A stretch of DNA of 64,000 nucleotides, from NCBI GenBank assembly GCA_949318235.1, contig OX439133.1:23931408-23995407 (forward strand), in the 5' to 3' direction. A model generated the notes under the pieces. It was given only the letters and a program-made list of their open reading frames with translations. It was not told the DNA's origin and ran no database searches. The DNA is from Ecdyonurus torrentis. Lineage: Eukaryota; Arthropoda; Insecta; Ephemeroptera; Heptageniidae. Positions 39,165 through 50,117 of this stretch are shown here, one piece after another. Position 1 is the first letter of the stretch. Each line of letters opens with the position of its first letter. Both the position numbers and the translations under genes were made by a program.

Positions 39165-40475
39165 TTATATATATGTTAGCATCAAAACCCGAAATTGACC
39201 CAAACTAGGTATTTTTGCTCATTTCGGCTTTTGGTTCGTCGCTTTTTGCCAAAACCCGAAATGCAAGTTTATTTCGGCTTTTGGTCACGAAATTTTGATC
39301 CATACTAGTTTTGAACATTTCGCAAAAAGCAAAACCCGGTGTAAACATTTATATCTAGTTTTGGTCTTTGAATTTTGACCAGAACTAGTTTTGGTCAAAA
39401 TAGAAAAATCAAAACCCGAAAAATGAACATTTCTCAACTCAATTATTTTATATAAGAATAAGTGTGTGTGAGAGAGAGAGGTATTATGATATGACTTATG
39501 ACTAATTTCCCTTATATTGGTTCAAAGTTCAAGTCCACCTTCCACCGTACTTTATCCAGTGATAACAATTTATTTTAAAATATTTCTTGTGCGTATATTT
39601 AGTTGACTGTTTGTCTCTGTGCTGAAAACATGGTTTATAGTTTCATAATATTTGTTAGAAACAGGATAAGAAAGTGTTAGAATTTAAAAAGTTCATAACA
39701 CAAGTATATTATTGGTGCGCAAATTATAAGTGATCATGGTTAGTGGTTTTATATATAGCTCTTAATTTACATTTAATCGTAAGTAGCCCCTTAAAATAAT
39801 AATAATATACTCTATTACTACTATTACTGAATGGACCACTTGCAATAAAATGTTTGTAATTGTTGCAACAAGGGAAAATTATTTTTTATTTTTTGTAAGA
39901 AATAATATGTAATAAGAAAATTTCAAATTATTTTAAAAAGTTCGCTCATTGCAAGTGGTCCATTGCTAGGTCAAACAGTAAGTTTATTTTTCGTATTTGT
40001 CTCAATTTATATTCCGTATCTATAGCCATAAGATTTAGATATTTTGATCAGCGCATTTTAATCAAATTAATCTTTCAGACCATATATTTCGCATTTCAAG
40101 TAAAATAATAAAATAATATATTGTTTAAACGCCTAAATTATAATACCAAAACATCATGCATTTATAATATAATTATAGTCTTTTATCATTGCATAAAATT
40201 CTGAGTTAAGAAATGTTCATTTTTCGGGTTTCGATTTTTCTATTTTGACCACAACTATTTCTGGTCAAAATTCAAAGACCAAAACTAGATATAAATGTTT
40301 ACACCGGGTTTTGCTTTTTGCGAAATGCTCAAAACTAGTATGGATCAAAATTTCGTGACCAAAAGCCGAAATAAACTTGCATTTCGGGTTTTGGCAAAAA
40401 GCGGCGAACCAAAAGCCGAAATGAGCAAAAATACCTAGTTTGGGTCAATTTCGGGTTTTGATGCCAACATATATA
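39165..40475 (-). mobile_element. Foldback element H, copy 2 (inverted)
   Basis: Same TIRs as copy 1 at about 39165-39440 and 40203-40475. The centre is in the opposite order: TAATTTCCCTTATATTGGTT lies near the left here but near the right in copy 1, so the whole element is inverted. The microsatellite is only (AG)5 here. LINE sequence begins within about 15 bp of the right end. Confidence 0.85.
39832..39965. mobile_element. Small TIR element nested in H, copy 2
   Basis: GAATGGACCACTTGCAATAA at the left and CTCATTGCAAGTGGTCCATT at the right. Without the long A-run of copy 1, it reads through AAAATTATTTTTTATTTTTT. Confidence 0.75.
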
Positions 40476-40484
40476 TAACCCGTA

Positions 40485-40633
40485 TATATAATACAAGAAT
40501 TGCAGGAACAAATCCCTTGTTTGTACCTAAAATTATAAATAGATTCACTGAAAGATCCAAAAAATACTTGTTGCCAAAATTATGGAATGAAATTCCATCT
40601 AATTTAAAGAATTTCAGTAATAAAAATAATATG

Positions 40634-40669
<36 letters not shown>

Positions 40670-40930
40670 GGAAAATTTATAAATATTCTTTCTTAAATTT
40701 AGTCTTGTTTGTTTTGTTTTGTTTTGTTGTTTCTATTAGCAGGAAAAATAATAGTTGCTTTTTTTGTGTATTATTTTTATTTTTTTTTTCTCTCTTTATT
40801 TCTTAATTCATTATGTAAAATAAATAATATCAAAAAATAAGACATTTTAATACCTATTATATATGTTGAACCGACCGATAAGGCTTTGCCTTGGTTGGAT
40901 TATTGTAATATTGTGTTTCAAAAAAAAATA
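40485..40930 (+). pseudogene. LINE reverse transcriptase C-terminus and 3' UTR
   Basis: The frame NTRIAGTNPLFVPKIINRF, TERSKKYLLPKLWNEIPSNL, KNFSNKNN matches the LINE RT C-terminal tail and is ~80% like the 19.5-kb fragment, with Trp intact. An A-rich run (40633-40666) follows, then a 3' UTR ending GACCGATAAGGCTTTGCCTT, GGTTGGATTATTGTAATATT and an A-rich tail. It is truncated 5' next to H copy 2. Confidence 0.75.
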
Positions 40931-41372
40931 AATAAAAATAAGGTAAGTTGAATATTGTATATGAGGAAAAATGAATAAATATTTTAAAAAAATAAGTAGC
41001 CCTAATAATACTTAATATGAAATAAATATGCTATTTTCAGATTTAAAAAATATATAATAATTTAATAAAAAATATTTTACAATATAAATGTCAAAAAAAT
41101 ATATATTAATTTTTTAAATGGTTTTATTTTTTCTACAAATAAATTATGTTTAAACAATTAATAATTTTATAATTTATTAATTATATTTACGTATCGTAAC
41201 TCAAATATTATTGTAAATAAATATTTCGTGCAACCAGGTATAGGGTATGTCGCACAATGAGACTAATATTTAGAGCTAGATGAAAGGATTAAAATCGGAA
41301 GAAATCATGATGTGAATTAATTAAACGTTCTCTACGTAATACAGTACAATGTCTTAAAATTTTCTTAAGTGT
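40931..41372. other. Intron DNA, nothing recognised
   Basis: AT-rich, no exon. Confidence 0.5.
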
Positions 41373-41862
41373 TGTAAATAAATGGCTTGTATCGCAAAAT
41401 TAAAAAAAAAAAAAAAATCCAAAAACTTTATGATGCTATTTCAAAATTAATTACAACAGCTACTCATGATAAAGTTGTAGAACCTGTGACCATCAGATAA
41501 GAGAGAAAATAATTATTGAAATAAACATGTGTTTTTATGAGACTAACACTTTAAAAAAATCATAATTTAAAATCTAGCATGGTAACCCGTCAATTTTTAT
41601 GCATTTTTGACGATACTATACTCGACTCAAAAAATCTCAGTCGATTTAAATCGGGCATGCCTAAAGTATCGCCCATTGTCACATTTGAGGAGAAGGAGGG
41701 AGGCTGGGCGATACCGTAAAAGGTCGAACGGCAGGTAACTCAGGATTTTTGAGTCGAGTATATAACCTAATGTATCACTGTGCCAAATTTTAGATTTTTC
41801 TTTCTTTACATTTTTTTTTTAGTCAAATCCCGCAGTACCTAATTTCCCGCCTTAACACACTT
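41373..41862 (+). repeat. Family I repeat, copy 4, interrupted
   Basis: It begins GTGTTGTAAATAAATGGCTT and has GACCATCAGATAAGAGAGAA and TCTAGCATGGTAACC. It is split by TIR-F at 41617-41766, then resumes CCTAATGTATCACTGTGCCA and ends near TAATTTCCCGCCTTAACACA. Confidence 0.8.
41617..41766 (+). mobile_element. TIR-F element nested in family I
   Basis: The left end is TATACTCGACTCAAAAAATC and the right end ATTTTTGAGTCGAGTATATA, with TATA on both sides. The interior has TATCGCCCATTGTCACATTT and AAAAGGTCGAACGGCAGGTA. Other family I copies supply the empty site (GATACYTTATCCTAATGTA), so insertion is clear. Confidence 0.85.
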
Positions 41863-41929
41863 CTATAGCATTAAACTCGTAAAAATATGTCTATAATTTC
41901 TTATGTATATATCTTGAATACTCAATGGA

Positions 41930-42045
41930 ATAGTTTTCTCAAAAATCGCTAAAAAGAGGTGTTTTTCCTCATAAGCGTATATTGGTTAATATAGGGTACC
42001 CTTAGCTACCCACTCGCGCTAACCCGATAAGCTCCATTTGGTTGT
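41930..42045 (-). mobile_element. TIR-E remnant, reverse
   Basis: GTTTTCTCAAAAATCGCTAA, then CCTCATAAGCGTATATTGGT, CCCTTAGCTACCCACTCGCG and CTAACCCGATAAGCTCCATT, is family E in reverse with one end missing. Confidence 0.55.
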
Positions 42046-42838
42046 TATTTACCACAATTTTTTACCTAACATTCAAAACAATTAATGCAGTTAAGAAAAA
42101 TGATAATAATAAGGAAAATAAATACAGGAAGAAAAAGGAATCGAAATAGCTATCTATATAATATTAAAAGAAAAATATTGATACGAAGCGATATTAGGAA
42201 TGGAAGAATTAGGAAGAAGTAGAAGAAAGGAAGAAGTATGAGAAGAAAAAATATATTTTAAGGAATACTATCTTATTTTTTATACATATACATTAGATTA
42301 TAATCATTATTAGAATTTAAAATGAAATAAACATTTCTTATTCTGCAAGAAACAACGTTCCATATTTTACCTAATTGCAATAAACAGGATTTATGTCCCT
42401 CTTTTTTCTTTCTATCCCAATATGTATAACTTTCTACCTATTTTTACCAATTATCTTGCAATTAATAACTATATTACCTACTTATTTATATCAACCTTGC
42501 ATTATACTCGTCTGCAATGTTGATAAAAAAAAAAAAGTTGAGAACTGGTGTGCCTTAAATGGTTGTCTTTTTACATTGCTATATAACATAAGCAAGCATA
42601 TCACTTTGAAATAAAATGTAACAAGTGATCCATTTTATTATTATTTTTACAACTTGTATGATTTGTCATTTGACATTAAGTTAACTACATGTTCATACTG
42701 TATACATACATACAATAGTTCTTCAAAGTTTTTAAATATGGTTCGTCTGCGATTCAGAATTTCAATTGTTTATAAATATACACTACGAAAACAAATGTTT
42801 ACTTTCAAATCACATAAAGTTTATAGCACCTAAGAAAT
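42046..42838. other. Intron DNA, nothing recognised
   Basis: AT-rich with a GAAGAAGTAGAAGAAAGG purine tract near 42200. No exon. Confidence 0.5.
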
Positions 42839-42839
42839 G

Positions 42840-42990
42840 TACAGTCATTTTACTTAAAAATTAATTTCTATTGGCTTATGGCCATTCAATGCAATTAAAT
42901 GGAGATTTCAGTTGACACAAAACTCTATCTAAATACATGTTATTGCTATATGCCAATAGAAATTCAGTTTTTAGTAAAATGACTGTACGT
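42840..42990. mobile_element. Palindromic element of about 150 bp
   Basis: TGTACAGTCATTTTACTTAA plus AAATTAATTTCTATTGGC pairs with GCCAATAGAAATTCAGTTTT plus TAGTAAAATGACTGTAC. A worn relative at about 59145-59290 shares TCAACTGAAATCTCCAT with this element's ATGGAGATTTCAGTTGA. Confidence 0.7.
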
Positions 42991-43082
42991 CAAAGTGCGA
43001 GTGTATTTTCGAATTTATAAAGAGAAGTATGTATGATGATTACATAAGATTCTCTGGATCTTCGTAAAGAGTAGAGCGTACT

Positions 43083-43386
43083 CTTTAGCGTCATGTATTC
43101 GTATTATATCATATTTATTGTGCTTCGGAATAATGAATAACATTGCTGAGCATAGGACAAGCTTTGCTTTTGGCTTTATTTCTTTGGGGGATAGTTAAAT
43201 TTTTTGATACTGTCATTTTTCTCACATACTTGAGATACTAATTCAACCTATCAACAGCATCAATGTACTCAACAATATTGTTAACTAAGTATTTTTAAAC
43301 TTGCAAAATGCATTATTTTCCTATACCGGCTCATATATTGAGTTATGCAACATAGCATCGACTTTAACATGAATGCATACACCTTA
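43083..43386 (+). mobile_element. TIR-A element, forward, diverged
   Basis: It contains AACATTGCTGAGCATAGGAC, ACATACTTGAGATACTAATT and ACTTTAACATGAATGCATAC followed by ACCTTA. The left end is weak (CTTTAGCGTCATGTATTCGT). Confidence 0.7.
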
Positions 43387-43422
43387 CAACCATTTCAGAA
43401 GTAGACGCAGTACCCATGCATT

Positions 43423-43629
43423 GAAATATCACTTGGGTTTGATTATCGTCTTTACAATAACGATAATATAACGAAAGAGATATATCATATTTAGTTATCG
43501 ATGTATAATAGATTAACAGCCTTATAAAAATTAACGTTATAGATTAACAAAAAATGACGATACTATCGTCGCATCGATAACGATACTTTTTGCTCCAAAA
43601 ACTAAAAAAACAATAAGTACGACAAATGC

Positions 43630-43664
<35 letters not shown>

Positions 43665-43914
43665 GAAAAAATACAAAAACGATAAAACAAAAATCCGAAT
43701 AATTGTAGGTATAAATAAGACACAATCATGGAGATTTGAAATATTTTATTTCAATAAAAACATTTCAATTTGATTTATAGTTATCGCTATCGAAATACTA
43801 TCGATTATATGTATCGTTGGTGATATTTTATAAATAACGATACCAATAAAGTTATATAGTGTGAAAATTTATAAAAAAATAGAAATTTTGGGTGTCGAAC
43901 CCAAGACTGATATA
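43423..43914. mobile_element. Possible element with TTGGGTT ends and ATCG-rich arms
   Basis: GAAATATCACTTGGGTTTGA at the left is an imperfect inverse of GTCGAACCCAAGACTGATAT at the right. Both sides contain dense GTTATCGATG and ATCGCTATCGAAA words that pair. An A33 run (43631-43663) is central. Boundaries uncertain. Confidence 0.4.
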
Positions 43915-44261
43915 TTCATTGATAGAAAGTAAACTTTATTTAAAATTCTCCATTAAAATTGAATTTTGGCTAATTTTAGATACTTTTTATTCATTAGAGT
44001 TTGATGTATATAAATATGAATGTTTAGCGAGACAATGCATGAAAGACTTAGTTAGTACCAGTTTTAAAATACTATAGTCACTAAACTACTTTGTATTCTC
44101 TGTAGGTTATTCCGGTTATATTTTTGAAATGAGTCATGATATATTTAACCTCGCTCTTTCAATTGTATATTTTTAAATATTTTTGATAAAATACCGATTA
44201 TTTATTTATTTTTACTGTTTTTATTTGGAGCATATCCATGAGCAGAATAAATATTATTATT

Positions 44262-44475
44262 ATTTTTGGATATGTATCATGATATGGAAAAATTACATAT
44301 TTTGCCAGTTTAAAAATACTTCGTAATATTTTTGAGAGCATTGATGCTGTTAACAGGTTGGATAGTTTTTAAGTATATCCGAAAAAATAATAACCAAATA
44401 TATAATATTTTCCGAAGAAAATAGTTCAAAAAGAAAAAAATTGTCCTAAGCTGAGCAATGTTATTCAATGTCGTA
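44262..44475 (-). mobile_element. TIR-A element, truncated
   Basis: TTGCCAGTTTAAAAATACTT, TTGAGAGCATTGATGCTGTT and GTCCTAAGCTGAGCAATGTT occur in the right order, but both terminal repeats are gone. Confidence 0.6.
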
Positions 44476-46254
44476 ATTTCTTTTTATTTCATAACCGTTA
44501 ACATCGATTGTTTATTGAAATTACCTCGAGTTAAAAATGACACAAATCAATTAATTTTGATGAACTTTAACATTGTAGTTTATGCTTGTATTTATAAAAA
44601 TTAATTTAAATTTAAAATAAGAAATTTTTTATTAAAACAAATAAATTATTTATTAAAATAAAATTGTTAGCAATTAAATTTAATATTTTTAAAATCAAAA
44701 TACAATTTTTTTTAAATAGTTTAAAAATAAAAATATACAACAGTAAATATGTACACTCTTTACAAAATATGCAAAAATACTAACTTTATTTAAAAAAAAA
44801 ATGACACACAGAAAATAAAAAGCGAGACGTCTTTCTTAACACATTATCCTTAAATAAAATAAACTTCGAATATTGAAAAAATAAAAAAACTTCAAAATTA
44901 GTAAAAAAAATTTCACTCCATAATTTAAAACTTTTAACGAAGCAAAATTTCATACATAAACAATGTGCTATAATTCAAAAAGCAACCACATACTATATAT
45001 AAATATAATAATAATATCTATAGTATAATATCACAATATATTAACTGATCAATTATTATTGATAAATCAGTATTGACGGCTTAATGGATGTTACAGTAAG
45101 ATAAGCGAGAAAAAAAATAAACTATATAAATAAATTTGCCGATATTATCAATACACTTAAAAACTAATGAGATTGATATAGAACCTTTTATCATTTCTAT
45201 ATATAAATAATATACAACTTAATAATGTAAAGAGTCATATTTATTGCAAATAGGTAGTGTTTTATATACATACGATGAGTAAGAGTTTTAATGCATTTAT
45301 ATATACAATGATTTTGTAATGCGTATAAATCAGGATTTGAAATGAATGAAAAGAATAAGTTTTGTTTTCTACACTCAAAAAACAAATGTTTACCCACAAT
45401 GCATTAATGTTTAGAGATTACCTGAGTACATATACGAAATGCTTTGATTAAATTAAAATAAATAATCGTCTTTATAAATATATATATATATATATATATT
45501 TAAAAAAAAAATACATCTTTTTAAAGGGCGCGTTTAAGCTTGACAATATGTCTGGCACACTCTTACACCTAACCCCCAACAGAAAACATGAATATAATAC
45601 TTTTGAATATAATATGCAAAATTATATTAATAAAACCAGAGAGGAATAAAGAAATTTTAATTTTTGATCGGAAGAAAAAAATATACATAACATTTATATC
45701 ATATAAAAAAATATATCTTTATGGCATATGAGGAAAATACGGAATGGAACAAAATATAATAATAATAATAATAAAACTGATTGTGTGTCAAAGCACGAAT
45801 TTTTATTCACTAGTATACCTATCTAATTTTGGATAATTAGTTACTCTCAATATAGTTTGACGAATAAACTTGAATGTGTAGAGACAGTATATCAGTTTTA
45901 AAATACTTGCCCCTTTGTAATTTCAGTCTAAATTAATTCCCAATTCAATGTTAGATATTCAGTTCTAGGTTACTATAATTACAATAATAATAAAAAAAAA
46001 GTGCATTAAAATAAAAAATAAAAATCAGTTAAATTTGACGGTAATTTGATGAAGAGTTTTAAAATTCAGTTTCCCCCCTTAAATTACAAGACAACTTCAA
46101 ATTTGTAAAACTATTGAAGCATTATCAAAAATTCAAGCCCTTAAGACCAAATATTGATAGCCACGGCACGAGTCCTTAAACTTTATCATACGATTATAAA
46201 AGACATGAGCCTATGAATGACAACTTTTAAAATATATTATTTATTTACTACTCC

Positions 46255-46286
<32 letters not shown>

Positions 46287-46324
46287 TTGTGGTATAGTAG
46301 TTAAGTTAAGTTTATGCTAGAGAA

Positions 46325-46358
<34 letters not shown>

Positions 46359-46489
46359 AATTTCATTCCTTTACATACAAATTATTTTTGGTGTTAAGGT
46401 CTTATACTTGTAATGTTGACCTGGTCTTAAAAAAAAAAAATAAAAAAACATCGCCACTTCCTGAAAAGGTAAATCTTGTACGTCACATG

Positions 46490-46551
<62 letters not shown>

Positions 46552-46945
46552 CTAAAAGACATGACGTAACAAAAACTGCAAGTATACATACATACAGTAC
46601 ATACATATTAATATAGGACAACTCTGTTTACTATATATAATACTGTACTGTATAGTCAAGCTTAAAGTTTATAAAAACAAGTTAGCATCGTTCAGCGTTA
46701 CTTGTCTTTAATATAGTAAGAGTTTAGGGAAATTTATGTCTTATTTAATTCATTTTCTACAAGCAAATTGAGTTTTACTTAACATTTTTAAAACTATAAA
46801 AAATAACGTATTCATTCATAATTTCTTCTTTTTTAAGCTGCACGAATAAAAAGAAGAAATGACGTAATTTATGCTACATAATCGTCATTTCTATTACTTA
46901 ATTGCATAAGTAAGTATGTTATGCAACATAAATTTTATTCATTAA
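44476..46945. other. Intron DNA with microsatellites
   Basis: (AT)n at about 45478-45500, A-rich run 46257-46283, T-rich run 46328-46355, and (GA)n at about 46496-46548. TGACGTAATTTATGCTACAT near 46860 recalls the CACGGAAA-group block, with TTATGCAACATAAATTTTAT as its partner, so a worn short element may lie at 46830-46940. No exon. Confidence 0.5.
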
Positions 46946-47250
46946 TATGGTGTGGTTGCATTTGTGTATATTAAAGTTGACACCATAAGTGAGCACAAAA
47001 TAACATGGTCCGGTATGGGGAAATGATACAATTTTCTAGTTTAAAAATATTTTGTAATGTTTTTGAGAGCATTGATGCTGTTAACAGTTTTAATAAGGTT
47101 TTCAAGTATGCTAGAAATTAAAAAATAATAAATTTCCAAAGAATATAGCCAAAAATCACGTTTGTCCCATGCTGAGTAATGTTATTTATTGGTTCAGTAT
47201 GGCGTTGAAGCGCATTCAGTATGACGTCGTGTGGATACACTCTAAAGGGT
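46946..47250 (-). mobile_element. TIR-A element, reverse
   Basis: The left end is TATGGTGTGGTTGCATTTGT and the right end GACGTCGTGTGGATACACTC. Internal ACATGGTCCGGTATGGGGAA and CCCATGCTGAGTAATGTTAT are in place. Confidence 0.8.
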
Positions 47251-48308
47251 TCACAGCTTGAGTATTTTGCCGCGTGCAACTGTTGCTTATTTTTTTTTTT
47301 TTTTTTTTTTCAATGATATTATTTATACATTCCAAATTTGATTACACTTTTTTTTTTTTCTATACCCATTTTTATTACTTATGCATATTTTGGCATTAAA
47401 CAATCTATAATCTTATGTATTCGCACTTTCTCCTGCTCCTTCAATATTTAATAAAATGAAACTTATGAATAGGCTAATATTTTAATTATAAAACACAAAA
47501 AGTTATAATATAAATAAAAATAATTAATAAAAAAAAAAGTAAAATAATATTAATTTCAAATTGAATACCCTACATTGAAATTATATTAAAATAAAGCAAA
47601 TTATTTGCTAAAAATATTAGTTCTAAATAAAACTGAAAATTAAAATATAATTATTTTTAGCTAAGTTATATTTCAAAAGTTAAAAAAGAAATTATCTTTC
47701 TAAGAACCAACATCATAAATATATTTATATATACGAGCACGTTCAACTTATAAATATCCACCCACCACATAGTTTTATAATATAATATAAGATAAGTGTA
47801 AGAGTGATAGTATAAATATTTTTTTATATTATGTATAAACATTGACTTCAAGAATAAGTTCAAACTTTCATTAATCTTATACAAATTTTTTATGATTTTA
47901 TGCATATCATATATTATATAAAGTAAAAAAAAAAAAATAATAATAATTATTATTTTGTGCAATATAGTACCTACAGTACAGTTCAATGAATTTTTAGTCA
48001 AAGTGATTTTCTGGTATAATTTTAAGACTAAAAATTAATTATTGAGGTAATTTTCCTTTTTTTTTTTTTTTTTTTTTCCTTGAAATGTCTGATTTCTGAC
48101 AATGACATTAAAATATAAGTATTATTTTTTTAAAGTATATTTCAGAACAGTCTTCTATCTACTATACAATCTTTAGAAGAACAATTCAACTATTAAAATA
48201 CAATTTAATATGTTGAAGTTTTATTTAGGAGTTCAGTATGCACAAATTTTTAATGTCGAGTTTCAGGGGGAAAAAGAAATCATCAGAATTCTTTAAAATG
48301 ACAATGAT
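47251..48308. other. Intron DNA, nothing recognised
   Basis: AT-rich with T-rich runs at 47290-47310 and 48058-48077. No exon. Confidence 0.5.
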
Positions 48309-48615
48309 ATAGGGTGTATGCGGATGACGTCATATTTATTGCGCTTTGAGGCCATACTGGAGTAGTGCATAACATTGCTCAGCATAGGACAAACTTCATT
48401 TAAGCCAATTTTCTTTGGGAAATCGTTTAATTTTTTGTTATCGCTATTTTTCTCACATACTTGAGATACTAATTCAACATATTTACAACATCAATGCTCT
48501 CAAAAATATTGCATAGTGTTTTTAAACTGGCAAAATGATTTTTTTCCCTATGTCACCCATGTTATTGAGTTATCCAACATGGCGTCGACTTTAACATGAA
48601 TGCATAGACCCTATA
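48309..48615 (+). mobile_element. TIR-A element, forward, young copy
   Basis: ATAGGGTGTATGCGGATGAC to ACATGAATGCATAGACCCTA. It is almost base for base the same as 19118-19423. Confidence 0.9.
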
Positions 48616-48690
48616 GGTGATTTCACAATGGATTCTATGTAAATCAATGACTTTTAGTTGTAACAACAAATATCTCCGTTGTGAAATCTT
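48616..48690. mobile_element. Short inverted repeat GATTTCACAA
   Basis: GTGATTTCACAATGGATTCT and TATCTCCGTTGTGAAATC form a ~12-bp inverted pair 70 bp apart, directly beside TIR-A. Perhaps a tiny element or remnant. Confidence 0.4.
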
Positions 48691-49384
48691 TTTTTTTTTT
48701 TTTTTTTTTCTTTCCCTGAGGGTATAATATTATTAATTTGTTTCGAGAAAATTACGGGTTATTTTACCAATTAAAAAGAAAAAATATTATTATTATTATT
48801 ATTATTACTTTTAAGCCTCGTGCCAATATAGCTAAAATATTTAATAATTAATTGTGAGAAAAATATAGTAAATACAAATAAATAAGAAGAAATTGAATTT
48901 CATTTCTTATTTTGAAAGAAAAAAAAAATTAAAAATCAAATTGTCAAACTATTTTACGAATTTTTTTTTAGCGGGATGCAATAATAGTTCAATCAATAAT
49001 CGGTAATAATAGATTCAATGAATAAATCTCATTGAAATAATAAGAAATAATTTGAAATCTAAATATATTTAAGTAGAACAGTGTACTGCAGTATACTACA
49101 TGGTAATAATATTTCCATTTGTTTACTTCTTCTTTGCGCGCTCTCTCTCTCTCTCTGCTAAATTTACTAGTTAATTTATAGTATTGACTCAAAGCTAAAA
49201 ATCTAATATTAGAATTACATATGAGTAAATTTAAATCTCTTTGACTTAACACAAAGAAGCTTTTTGATCTTTTTAAATATTATTGTTTCTACTTGAAAAA
49301 TATTTTCTTTCTCATTTCATAAATTTTTATATACGTTACAGTATTTAAAACATGTGTACTAATTTGATGACTTTGTCTGGAATC
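48691..49384. other. Intron DNA, nothing recognised
   Basis: A T-rich run, a (TTA)n run and a short (CT)n at 49140-49156. No exon. Confidence 0.5.
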
Positions 49385-49387
49385 ATT

Positions 49388-49445
49388 TAATAATAATAAT
49401 AATAAAGATTTTATTGAGCAAATTATTAGCCAAAGTCATAGTCAA
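49388..49445 (-). mobile_element. LINE 3' tail, short
   Basis: (TAA)n followed by AGATTTTATTGAGCAAATTA and GCCAAAGTCATAG is a reversed polyadenylation end with TTGCTCAATAAAATC. Minimal remnant. Confidence 0.4.
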
Positions 49446-49708
49446 AATATATTAAAATTTATAGGAATTGCAGTTGTATATTATATGGAAATATTGAAGT
49501 CTGCTAAAATTGAATTCTGAATTGAATTGAATTTTTTTGTACAGTATATTCTTGCGGATAAGAGAATAAACTCTAAATATTGTACTATTTAGATTTTTTT
49601 TTTTTAACTGTTCCTTCGATAAATATAATTGTTTTTTTCCTACTTGCATCTGATGATCACGATACATGAAATTTTTATCATGGGTAGTTTCCACTCCAAC
49701 AAATGAAA

Positions 49709-49905
49709 TTTAATAATAATAATAATATTTTATTAAGGCGCATACAGGGCTATTTCAGCCATATTACATGAACCTTGGCCATAAATTGAGCCAATAATAG
49801 TACAATAAAAAGACAAAACATTACAATATGCAACAAAATTAAATCATTGGGGGTAGCTCAAAATCAGCGCATCACATATTGCTTCCTGGACATAACTTAT
49901 TTGAC
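49709..49905 (-). mobile_element. LINE 3' UTR fragment
   Basis: (TAA)n, ATATTTTATTAAGGCGCATA, CAGGGCTATTTCAGCC, TACATGAACCTTGGCCATAA and ATTGAGCCAATAATAGTAC. The structure (reversed poly-A signal at the microsatellite end) is that of a LINE tail from another subfamily. No coding part recognised. Confidence 0.45.
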
Positions 49906-50050
49906 ACACAGAAAATAACACTTCTATAATAATATTTATAATATGTTATAGAGGTATTCCCCATCCTTGTAATTAAAATGATGAAAGTAATTTTATGTTC
50001 ATCGTATTTGGATATATTTTTTTAAAAAAATCTTAACTTCTTATTAAATT

Positions 50051-50117
<67 letters not shown>

